Source: JASHPR01 sp963808705 (lineage in GTDB: Bacteria; Actinomycetota; Actinomycetes; Streptosporangiales; Streptosporangiaceae). Taken from it: DNA of 64,000 bases. The DNA lies in contig CAWEHB010000014.1 in NCBI GenBank assembly GCA_963808705.1, forward strand, positions 124,001-188,000. The letters are read 5' to 3'. The notes under the pieces were generated by a model. The model made no database searches. It saw only the letters and a list, made by a program, of their open reading frames with translations, and was not told the origin of the DNA. Shown here piece by piece: positions 57,278-64,000 of the stretch (positions are counted from its first letter, which is position 1; the number at the start of each line of letters is the position of its first letter). Position numbers and translations under genes: made by a program.

Positions 57278-57901
57278 CGGGCCGGTCTCTTGGCTTGCCG
57301 TGACCGGGATGGCCCTGATCCGCCTGGTCATCTCGGCCATGTGACCTGCGGCGGCTTGAATCTCGACGTTTCCCTGGCGGATCATGGCCGCGTCTCGCCT
57401 TTCCATGCCAGCCCGAAGGTCTGTCGCCGCGCGCTGCGAGGCCGCCAGGACGTCCGCCCACAAGGACTGGGCCTGCGGGTCTGGCATGGACGGCGCGGTC
57501 ATGGCCATCGACACGTCGGCGCCGAGGCAGCAGCACGCATCACGCAGGTTCAGCCAGACCTGGTCCGTTGACGGATCTGCGGTCAGCCGGAAGAGCCTGG
57601 CCACGTTCTCCAGGTCGGCGCAGATGGCCCGGAGGGCAGACCCGCCCGGCCCGCTGTTCCAGCGGGCCATCTGGACGACCATGGGCGCGGGCGCGGGCCC
57701 GGGGCCAGGTACCGACCCGGGGATGGTCGCGGGCGTCGCCGACCCGGGGACGGTCGCGGGCGTCGCCGACACAGGGATGGTCGCGGGCGTCGCCGACCCG
57801 GGGATCGGCGCCAGCGCGGGCGCGGGGACCGGCGCAGCTGCGGGGGCAGGCGCAGAGACGGACCCGGGTGCAGGCGCAACCGCGGGCGCGGGCATGGCCA
57901 C
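57269..57901 (-). CDS. Hypothetical protein with Pro/Ala-rich repeats
   Basis: 210 aa. An N-terminal low-complexity region of about 75 residues (GSATPATIP units) precedes a helical domain: LRAICADLENVARLFRLTADPSTDQVWLNLRDACCCLGADVSMAM with a CCC cluster, then helices QSLWADVLAASQRAATDLRAGMERRD and GNVEIQAAAGHMAEMTRRIR. No known family recognised. ATG at 57901; the true start might be later since repeats may be non-essential. The stop falls inside a second 27-bp repeat array. Confidence 0.7.
   Translation of the reverse strand: MAMPAPAVAPAPGSVSAPAPAAAPVPAPALAPIPGSATPATIPVSATPATVPGSATPATIPGSVPGPGPAPAPMVVQMARWNSGPGGSALRAICADLENVARLFRLTADPSTDQVWLNLRDACCCLGADVSMAMTAPSMPDPQAQSLWADVLAASQRAATDLRAGMERRDAAMIRQGNVEIQAAAGHMAEMTRRIRAIPVTASQETGPPR
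57714..57794. repeat. In-frame 27-bp tandem repeat, three copies plus partial
   Basis: Unit gacccggggatggtcgcggg continuing to cgtcgcc, 27 bp, at 57714, 57741 and 57768 with minor differences, then a partial copy. Encodes 9-residue units (GSATPATIP variants) in the unknown gene. Confidence 0.92.
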
Positions 57902-58281
57902 GGGCGCGGTCTGCCAGGGCCCTGGCGGTGCCTGCCGGGGGGGCGGGTCGGTGTCGTGTGGCGCATTGGCGCGCCTCGCCGTGCTCGTACCGGGTGGGGC
58001 AGGCTGGGCAGGCGGGCCACCTCTTTGGCCCCGTCCGGCTAACCGGTACCCGTCCTGCCCGTGGGCAGGATCGTTATTCCCCCGGCGACGATGACGACCT
58101 GTTCCTGCGTTCAGCGCTACTCCGAATGATCATCCGGGATCAGCGCCTTAAACAGTACCGTGCATGGCCGCGCCCCGGAGCTGAACGGCGGCATCGGCCC
58201 GTTCGCAATGACAAAAACCCCGGTCAGCGTGCTGGGCAGCAGGCCTCCGGGGCGCAGACGTGATGTTCGCGCGGATTCAGG
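57902..58281. other. 380-bp region between two minus-strand genes
   Basis: No gene recognised. It holds a perfect hairpin tcctgccc-gt-gggcagga at 58053-58070 and the terminator of the upstream 62-aa gene at 58213-58252. An A/T-richer stretch at about 58105-58150 might contain the promoter of the 210-aa gene; unproven. Confidence 0.5.
58213..58252 (-). terminator. Intrinsic terminator of the 62-aa gene
   Basis: On the minus strand ccccgg/ccgggg arms (58218-58223 and 58247-58252) flank a loop that contains gctg-gg-cagc, and five U residues follow (58213-58217). It sits about 30 bp after the 58282-58470 stop, supporting transcription of that small gene. Confidence 0.75.
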
Positions 58282-58470
58282 TCAGCTCGAGCCGACCGAC
58301 GCCCCCGCCACGGGCCGGACTCCGAGAACCCGGTCGAGTTCCTCGGCGGTCAGCGGCCGGTCGGTCGCGGCCACCGCGCTGAGTACCTCGGCATACAGCT
58401 CAATCTCGTCCAGCGCTACGCGGTCGTGGACGCGGAAGTCCAGGTGCTCTCGCAACGCGCCCACCTCCAT
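58282..58470 (-). CDS. Small hypothetical protein, 62 aa
   Basis: MEVGALREHLDFRVHDRVALDEIELYAEVLSAVAATDRPLTAEELDRVLGV: helix-rich, acidic, with codon use typical of this genome. It resembles short conserved actinobacterial proteins of unknown role. Ends shortly before a good intrinsic terminator. The gene 146 bp upstream is gamma-carbonic anhydrase. Confidence 0.68.
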   Translation of the reverse strand: MEVGALREHLDFRVHDRVALDEIELYAEVLSAVAATDRPLTAEELDRVLGVRPVAGASVGSS

Positions 58471-58615
58471 TGCCGAGCGGATTCGCGGGAACCTCGGTTC
58501 AGGCTACGGCGCAATCTCATTGCCCCGCATGGCCCATCAGGACCATTTCCAGAACCATCTTCTAGTAAGGCTACCCACATCTGGGCAACCAATTCAGGCA
58601 AGTTTCAGCAGAAGT

Positions 58616-59155
58616 TCAGACACGCTGACCGGGCCCGGCCCAGGCCGCGCCGCGGTGCCGGTCTGCGCGGGCCACGTACTTGATGGCCGAGTCCGCGAAC
58701 ATCTCGCGGTCTTCGTCGGTGAGTTCCCTGACCACCCGTCCGGGCACCCCGGCAAAGAGGACGCCGGCCGGGACGACGGCGCCCGGCCGGACCACCGAGC
58801 CCGCGGCCACCAGGGCGCCGGCCCCGACCTGGGCGCCGCCCAGCACGATCGCCCCGATCCCGATCAGCGCGCCGCTTCCCACCCGGGCCCCGTGCACCGT
58901 GGCGTGGTGGCCGACGCTGACCCGTTCCTCCAGCAGGATCGGCTCGCCCGCGTCCACGTGCAGGCAGCACAGATCCTGGATATTGCACTCGGGGCCGACC
59001 ACGATCTCGTCGTCGTCCGCCCGCAGGACCGCCCCGTACCACACGTTGACGGCCCGGCCCAGGGTGACCCGGCCCACGACCACAGCCCCGGGGGCGACCC
59101 AGGCCTCCGGGTGCACCGAAGGAACGGATCCGCCCAGCGATCCAAGGAAGCTCAT
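58616..59155 (-). CDS. Gamma carbonic anhydrase family protein
   Basis: 179 aa left-handed beta-helix protein. Hexapeptide repeats (VVVGRVTLGRAVNVWYGAVLRAD, IGIGAIVLGGAQVGAGALVAAGSV) and putative metal-binding His residues in VGHHATVHGA. Family members bind zinc or iron and may be carbonic anhydrases or acyltransferase-like. ATG at 59155. The upstream region up to the coiled-coil gene holds the divergent promoters. Confidence 0.9.
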   Translation of the reverse strand: MSFLGSLGGSVPSVHPEAWVAPGAVVVGRVTLGRAVNVWYGAVLRADDDEIVVGPECNIQDLCCLHVDAGEPILLEERVSVGHHATVHGARVGSGALIGIGAIVLGGAQVGAGALVAAGSVVRPGAVVPAGVLFAGVPGRVVRELTDEDREMFADSAIKYVARADRHRGAAWAGPGQRV

Positions 59156-59493
59156 GGCTTTTCCTTCCCGCTCTCTCCGGCCCTCTCCCGGCCGCTTCCG
59201 CCCTGCCCTCGCCCCGGCTCGAGCGGAGGATACCGCTCCCGTTCCTCGATCAATCCAGACATAACCGGATACTCAGCCGTTTCGGTTGCGCGGAAGGGTC
59301 GTTCGGGACAAGAGTCTTGCCCGTCATTTAGTAACGCCGCGCTCGGCCCGCTACCCGCAGATCCCTGCTGCCAGCAGGCCGCCTACAGTAGACAACATCC
59401 GCAGACCCGGCCTTCCCGGCTTCCCTCCGAGCGGCCAGCCAGTGTGCCAGCCGCGAGGCCGAGCCTGCCTGATCCATTTGACGGGTGGACATT
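59156..59493. other. 338-bp divergent intergenic region
   Basis: Between gamma-carbonic anhydrase (minus) and the coiled-coil gene (plus). Pyrimidine-rich at 59160-59215, with AT-richer motifs at about 59255-59285 and 59320-59335 and a possible -10 tacagt near 59386. No RNA gene or repeat recognised. Confidence 0.45.
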
Positions 59494-60717
59494 ATGAGCG
59501 AGCACACCGACCGCGTTGCTGACCTGGGCCAAGAGGAATTCGAGCTGGAGAGGCGTGGCTACAGCCGTCGGCAGGTGGACGAGTACATGGCGAAGGCCCG
59601 CATCCAGGCCCGCCAGGCTCGCGACCTGGAAAGCAGGCTGTCACACGCCCTGGACGAGAACGAGCGGCTCAGGCTGGAGGTCTCCGCGGTGCGGCAGGCG
59701 GCCGGCGGCAGGCCGCCGCACGAGGAGATCAGCGAGCGCGTCGGCCAGATCCTGAAGCTGGCCGACGACGAGGCCAAGTCGCAGCGCGACCGCGCCGACG
59801 AGGAGATCGCGAAGCTGCGCGCCGACGCCAAGCAGGAGACCGACCGGCTGCGCGCCGAGGCCAAGCAGGAGACGGACAAGTTCCGGGCCGAGGCGCAGAG
59901 CCAGGCCGAGCGCATGCTGCGCGCCGCGCAGGAGCAGGCGGAGAACTCGGTCGCCAGCGCCAGGGCCGAGGCGGAGAAGACGCGGAACACGGCACGGGCC
60001 GAGGCCGAGCGCTCGATCTCCGAGGCGCACAAGCAGGCCGAGACCGCCGTGACCAACGCCAAGGCCCAGGCCAAGCAGGTCCTCGACGAGGCGACCGCGC
60101 GCGCGACCGCGATTCACGACGGCGCGGAGCGCCGCCTCAACCTGCTGATGTCCCGGCACACCGAGGCGATCCGGCGGCTGACCGAGATCCGCGACGTGGT
60201 CACCACCCTGGTCGCCGGCGAAGTCGCCCGCGGCTCGCTGGAGGATGAGGTCGACAAGGCCGTGGCCAGCGCCATCGGCGACAAGCCCAGCCGCCCCGCG
60301 AGCCAGGCGGAAGGCAGGCATGCCCCCGCGGGCGCCGGATCCGGCGGCCCGGCCGCGGCCCAGTCGGCCCCGCTGGCCCCGGGGGCCGCGGCGTCTCAGG
60401 GTATTGCCGCGGCCGCCGCCCAGGCGGCTGCGCGCGGCCGCGCCGAGCAGGCCCCCCGGCCCCAGCCCGCGTCGGCCAAGCCAGCCGATCACGCCTCCGG
60501 AGCGGGCAACGGCCAGGGAACGGCCGAGGCCCCGGCCCGGCCGGGCGCCGGCACCTCCCGGGCCGGGAACGGCCAGCCCGCCGAGAGCGAGGGCCACACG
60601 GGTACCGGTTCCGGCCGCCCGGCCGGAACCAGCGAGGGCGCGCGCCACGCCGCGGGCAGCCCGCGGACGGACGCGACGGACGACACCGCGGCCAACGTCC
60701 GGATCGTTCCGGACTGA
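59494..60717 (+). CDS. Coiled-coil protein, DivIVA/Scy-like
   Basis: 407 aa. N-terminal DivIVA-type helix (EEFELERRGYSRRQVDEYMAK) followed by about 200 residues of coiled coil with repeated RAEAKQETD and AEAEK motifs, a conserved RRLNLLMSRHTEAIRRLTEIRDVVTTLVAGE segment, then a low-complexity Ala/Gly/Pro tail of 130 residues. ATG at 59494 with GGGTGG 8 nt upstream. Probably polar growth or cytoskeletal scaffold. Converges with the second ppx. Confidence 0.85.
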   Translation: MSEHTDRVADLGQEEFELERRGYSRRQVDEYMAKARIQARQARDLESRLSHALDENERLRLEVSAVRQAAGGRPPHEEISERVGQILKLADDEAKSQRDRADEEIAKLRADAKQETDRLRAEAKQETDKFRAEAQSQAERMLRAAQEQAENSVASARAEAEKTRNTARAEAERSISEAHKQAETAVTNAKAQAKQVLDEATARATAIHDGAERRLNLLMSRHTEAIRRLTEIRDVVTTLVAGEVARGSLEDEVDKAVASAIGDKPSRPASQAEGRHAPAGAGSGGPAAAQSAPLAPGAAASQGIAAAAAQAAARGRAEQAPRPQPASAKPADHASGAGNGQGTAEAPARPGAGTSRAGNGQPAESEGHTGTGSGRPAGTSEGARHAAGSPRTDATDDTAANVRIVPD

Positions 60718-60724
60718 CCAGGCG

Positions 60725-61693
60725 TCAGCCGGGCAGGGCGTCGCCGGACGTCAGCCGCCGGGCCGGGCCGGGCAGGATGTCCAGCCGCCGCAGGATGACG
60801 CCCTCCCGCAGCGCCCAGGGGCAGATCTCGAGCTGGGGCAGGCCGAACAGGTCCATCGCCGCGTCCGCCACGATCGCGCCCGCGACGAGCTGCGGCGCCC
60901 GCCCCAGGGACACCCCGGGTAGCTGCGCCCGGTCCGCGGCGCTGGTCTGCGACAGCCGTTCCGCGAGCGCCGTGACGCCGGCGTGCTGCAGGAACCGGCG
61001 GACGTACGGGCCGTCGCTGGACGGTGCCGCGCCCCCGATCCTGGCCAGCTGCCGGAACGTCTTCGAGGTCGCGACGGCATGGTCGGGGCGGCCGTCCCGC
61101 ATGACCACGCCCACCGTGCCGGCGATCTCGGCCCGGACGTGCTTGCGCAGCTGGCGCACCTCGTCGGCCGACGCCGGGTCGCTGACCAGCCAGTCCCGGG
61201 TCAGCCGGCCCGCGCCGAGCGGCAGCGAGACCGCGACGCCGGGCTCCTCGTCGACTCCGGACGCGATCTCCAGCGAGCCGCCGCCGATGTCCAGCATCAG
61301 CAGCCGCCCGGACGACCAGCCGAACCACCGCCGCGCGGCCAGGAACGTCAGCCGGGACTCGTCCGGGCCGGGCAGCACCCGGATGTTCACCCGCGTCTCC
61401 GCCTTGATCCAGGCGAGCACCTCGTCGCCGTTGTCCGCGTCCCGCACGGCCGACGTCGCGAACGCCAGCAGTTCCTGCACTCCCTTGTCCTCCGCGATCC
61501 GCAGCGCCTCGTTGACGAAGTCGCGCAGCTGCACCGCGCTGTCCTGGGTCAGCCGGTTGGCCGCGTCCAGGTACTCGCCGAGGCGGAACTCGGCCTTGTG
61601 CGAGAACGCCGGAAGCGGCCGCGCCCCCTGGTGCGCGTCGACGACCAGCAGGTGGACCGTGTTGGAACCGACGTCCAGGACCCCCAACCGCAT
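60725..61693 (-). CDS. Ppx/GppA phosphatase, second paralogue
   Basis: 322 aa. VLDVGSNTVHLLVVDAHQGARP opens the ASKHA fold, with SAVRDADNG and the second loop MLDIGGGSLEIASG intact. It lacks any repeat insertion. Substrate could be polyphosphate or (p)ppGpp precursors. Paralogue of ppx at 323-1342, but their similarity is limited to motifs. ATG at 61693. Confidence 0.92.
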   Translation of the reverse strand: MRLGVLDVGSNTVHLLVVDAHQGARPLPAFSHKAEFRLGEYLDAANRLTQDSAVQLRDFVNEALRIAEDKGVQELLAFATSAVRDADNGDEVLAWIKAETRVNIRVLPGPDESRLTFLAARRWFGWSSGRLLMLDIGGGSLEIASGVDEEPGVAVSLPLGAGRLTRDWLVSDPASADEVRQLRKHVRAEIAGTVGVVMRDGRPDHAVATSKTFRQLARIGGAAPSSDGPYVRRFLQHAGVTALAERLSQTSAADRAQLPGVSLGRAPQLVAGAIVADAAMDLFGLPQLEICPWALREGVILRRLDILPGPARRLTSGDALPG

Positions 61694-61801
61694 ACTTCGA
61701 CGCTACCCGCCTTCGCGGACAACCCGGACGCCCGGGCCGCGGCCACCGCACGCCGCCCGCCCTGTATGTTCGGAAGCGTCCGGGGAATATCGGGAGGCAG
61801 C

Positions 61802-62554
61802 ATGCCGGAGGGCTCGCGCGGCAGCGTCAGGGTCGAGCCGGGGCGCAAGAGGGTCCGCGCCTACCTGAACGGCGAGCTGGTCGCGGACACCAGGACCCCG
61901 TTCCTGGTCTGGGAGCACCCCTACTACCCCACGTATTACGTGCCCGCGCCCGACGTGCGCGCCGCGCTGATCGACGCGGACGTTACCGAGCACTCGCCCA
62001 GCCGCGGCGACGGCGAGATCCTGCACGTCAAGGTGGCCACCGCGACCGCGGAGCGGGCGGCGCTGCGCTATCCCGCCTCGCCGATCGAGCAGCTGCGCGA
62101 CCTGGTCCGCATCGACTGGAACGCGATGACCGAGTGGCTCGAGGAGGACGAGCCGGTCTACACCCACCCGCGGGACCCGTACAAGCGGGTGGACATCCTG
62201 GCCAGCTCGCAGCACGTGCGCGTGGAGATAGACGGCGTCACCGTGGCCGAGTCGCGCCAGCCGCGGATCCTGTTCGAGACCGGGCTGCCGGCCCGGCACT
62301 ACCTCCCCCTCCCCGATGTCCGGATGGACCTGCTGCGGCCGTCGGACACCACCAGCCACTGCCCGTACAAGGGCACCGCGGGCTACTGGTCGGTGGATGT
62401 CGGCCGCGGCGAGCACAAGGACATCGTCTGGATCTACCGGACCCCGCTGCCGGAGAGCCAGAAGATCGCCGGGCTGGCCTGCTTCTACGACGAGAAGGCG
62501 GACGTCTACCTGGACGGCGAGCTGCAGGACAGGCCGAAGACGCCGTTCAGCTAG
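61802..62554 (+). CDS. DUF427 domain-containing protein, tandem
   Basis: 250 aa with two DUF427 beta-barrel domains (VRAYLNGELVADTRTPFLVWEHPYYPTYYVP; VRVEIDGVTVAESRQPRILFETGLPARHYLPL). ATG at 61802 with gggagg about 5 nt upstream. Function unknown; other members are oligomeric proteins of unassigned activity. Overlaps the M19 dipeptidase stop by 8 bp on the opposite strand. Confidence 0.9.
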   Translation: MPEGSRGSVRVEPGRKRVRAYLNGELVADTRTPFLVWEHPYYPTYYVPAPDVRAALIDADVTEHSPSRGDGEILHVKVATATAERAALRYPASPIEQLRDLVRIDWNAMTEWLEEDEPVYTHPRDPYKRVDILASSQHVRVEIDGVTVAESRQPRILFETGLPARHYLPLPDVRMDLLRPSDTTSHCPYKGTAGYWSVDVGRGEHKDIVWIYRTPLPESQKIAGLACFYDEKADVYLDGELQDRPKTPFS

Positions 62555-63764
62555 CGGCGGCGCCGACTGGGCTTTCCGGGTGGTCCAAATCTTGGATTCT
62601 TGAACGTGACGGCCCGCGGCGGGCCGAGATCGCCCGGGCGGCCGCCTCCGCGTCCCGCAACGTCCGCACCGCATTGCCGCTGGCCAGCTTCCCGCACTCG
62701 GCCTCACTCCAGCCGCGGCCGAGCAACTCGGCGATCAGCGCCGGGTAGCAGGAGACGTCCTCCAGGCCCTCCGGCAGCCAGTCGACACCGTCGTAGTCGC
62801 TGCCGATGCCGACGTGGTCGACGCCCGCCACCTCCCTGACGTGCTCGACGTGGTCGGCCACCTCGGCCAGGGTCACCCTCGGCCTGGGGTGCCCGGCTTC
62901 CCACGCCGCGCGCTCGGCCTGCAGCTGGCCCCGGCCGGGCACGTTGCGGAGATCCAGCCCGCGTCGCTTCATGTCCTCGGCGAATTCCTGCGCCCAGTCC
63001 CGGCAGGCCTGGGAGATGAAGGCCGGGACGAAGTTGACCATGCAGGCGCCGCCGTTGCCGGGCAGCCGGGCCAGGATGTGGTCGGGCACGTTGCGGGGGT
63101 GGTCGCAGATCGCCAGCGCCGACGAGTGGGAGAAGATGACCGGCCCCTCGGCGACCTCCAGCGCGTCGCGCATGGTGTCCGGGGACACGTGCGAGAGGTC
63201 CACCAGCATGCCCAGCCGCTGCATCTCACGCACCACCTCGCGGCCGAACGCGGTCAGCCCGCCGGCCGACGGCTCGTCGGTGGCCGAGTCGGCCCAGGGC
63301 AGGCTGCGGTTGTGGGTCAGGGTCAGGTAGCGGACGCCGAGCGCGTACAGCGCCCGCAGCGTGCCCAGCGAGCAGCCGATGGAGTGCCCGCCCTCCGCGC
63401 CGATCAGCGAGGCCACCTTGCCCGCGGCGGTGATCCGCTCGACGTCCGCGGCGGTCAGCGCGAGCTCCAGGGCGTCCGGGTAGCGCCGGATCAGCTCGTG
63501 CACCAGGTCGATCTGCTCCAGGGTGGTCGTGACCGCGGTCTCGCCCTCCAGGTCCGCCGACACGTACACCGACCAGAACTGCGCGCCGACGCCGCCCCGG
63601 GCCAGCCGGGGCAGGTCGGTCTGGATCGCCGGCACCGGCCCGGCGAGATCGGTCGTGTCCAGGTCGACCTCGTCGGCGACCCGCAGCGTCCAGGGCAGGT
63701 CGTTGTGCCCGTCGAGAATCGGGTGGCGGCTGAGCAGGTCGCGTGCGGCAGCGGGAGTGGTCAT
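62547..63764 (-). CDS. Membrane dipeptidase family (peptidase M19)
   Basis: 405 aa. Zinc ligands are visible: DGHNDLPW (His20, Asp22), GAEGGHSIG (Glu), DLSHVS and FSHSS (His), with GIGSDYDG. It hydrolyses dipeptides, including D-amino-acid containing ones, and no signal peptide is present, so it is probably cytoplasmic. ATG at 63764. Confidence 0.93.
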   Translation of the reverse strand: MTTPAAARDLLSRHPILDGHNDLPWTLRVADEVDLDTTDLAGPVPAIQTDLPRLARGGVGAQFWSVYVSADLEGETAVTTTLEQIDLVHELIRRYPDALELALTAADVERITAAGKVASLIGAEGGHSIGCSLGTLRALYALGVRYLTLTHNRSLPWADSATDEPSAGGLTAFGREVVREMQRLGMLVDLSHVSPDTMRDALEVAEGPVIFSHSSALAICDHPRNVPDHILARLPGNGGACMVNFVPAFISQACRDWAQEFAEDMKRRGLDLRNVPGRGQLQAERAAWEAGHPRPRVTLAEVADHVEHVREVAGVDHVGIGSDYDGVDWLPEGLEDVSCYPALIAELLGRGWSEAECGKLASGNAVRTLRDAEAAARAISARRGPSRSRIQDLDHPESPVGAAAS

Positions 63765-63876
63765 GACCCCAGCGTATTGGCGCCGTGAGGATTCCCGGCC
63801 GGAGCGTTCGGATGCTGTTAGCACGGCCGGCCGCTCCGCCGGCCCGGCCGAAGATAGGATCGGTGGGAGGTGCCCG

Positions 63877-64000
63877 ATGGCTCGCTACCTGACCCGGGAT
63901 CGTGCCGCGGTGGTGGCGGCGGTGCTGCTGCCGCTGGGGGTGGCCGTGGCGGTGCTGCCGTTGCGTTCAAGCTGGTCGAACACGAACATGGCGCTGGTGC
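63877..64000 (+). CDS. Membrane protein N-terminus, possible DUF4118/KdpD-like (partial)
   Basis: 41 residues visible before the window ends: MARYLTRDRAAVVAAVLLPLGVAVAVLPLRSSWSNTNMALV. One hydrophobic helix followed by the polar STNMALV pattern seen in DUF4118 sensor-like membrane domains. gggagg at 63865-63870 supports the ATG. Assignment is tentative because only the first helix is seen. Confidence 0.6.
   Translation, partial: MARYLTRDRAAVVAAVLLPLGVAVAVLPLRSSWSNTNMALV

Noticed and set aside
1..64000. tRNA or rRNA genes
   Set aside because: No cloverleaf-type arrangement or rRNA-like sequence was noticed; a covariance-model scan would be decisive.

Overview
The window is G+C-rich chromosomal DNA with dense, mostly minus-strand operons, GTG and TTG starts and many 4-bp stop/start overlaps. 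Gene content points to a filamentous actinomycete: bldC, glnR, a Nur-type Fur protein, mycothiol synthase, murT/gatD, the short ribosomal protein bS22, a rex-hem operon and DUF501/DUF1416/DUF1707/DUF4229 proteins. A Streptosporangiales-like or Streptomyces-like relative is my inference; no 16S gene is present. I see no rRNA, tRNA, CRISPR array, insertion sequence or prophage.

Layout. 1-5.3 kb: eno-ftsB-DUF501-ppx-udg, chained by 4-bp overlaps, then mazG and a SurA-like lipoprotein. 5.3-9 kb: mfd. 9.3-13.6 kb: a plus-strand APS kinase fused to a degenerate ATP-sulfurylase domain, DUF4229, bldC behind direct repeats, a zinc metalloprotease with a small partner, and a PLDc_N protein. 13.7-26 kb: cytochrome c maturation (TlpA, ResB, CcsB; no CcdA) and haem synthesis (rex-hemA-hemC-cobA/hemD-hemB, a Prim-Pol-like gene, hemL), with a Rex-like operator before rex. 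26-34 kb: glutaredoxin, a frame-broken 7TM/ABM gene, HAD phosphatase, acyltransferase, bS22, an excisionase-like HTH protein, proline metabolism, ygfZ and nur. 34 kb: a predicted short plus-strand transcript (promoter, extended Shine-Dalgarno, 12-codon ORF, strong terminator) opposite nur. 34.2-40.6 kb: nitrobindin-like protein, FtsH-like protease, lipoprotein, DsrE, and gatD-murT for peptidoglycan amidation. 40.6-50.5 kb: a HerA/VirB4-like ATPase, a remnant nucleotidyltransferase, DUF1707, an MBL hydrolase, then an operon of a GntR regulator and two membrane proteins resembling type IV coupling ATPases that lack a P-loop. 51-57 kb: sulfur and redox genes (Cys-containing leader peptide, DUF4395, rhodanese, DUF1416, thioredoxin), ECF sigma/anti-sigma, MoaD/ThiS, glnR and mshD. 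57-64 kb: a repeat-bearing unknown gene, gamma-carbonic anhydrase, a coiled-coil DivIVA-like protein, a second ppx, DUF427, an M19 dipeptidase and the start of a membrane protein.

The most unusual property is the number of short, near-identical tandem repeats. Clear arrays lie in ppx, mazG, mfd, resB, the ABM gene, a coupling-protein-like gene, mshD and an unknown gene, all with units that are multiples of 3 bp; the one array wholly between genes and away from any reading frame has a 22-bp unit. This looks like active minisatellite expansion filtered by reading frame. The best candidates for undescribed biology are the short transcript near 34 kb, the P-loop-less coupling-protein pair, the repeat arrays, and a roughly 77-bp dispersed repeat that supplies the stop codon of nur.
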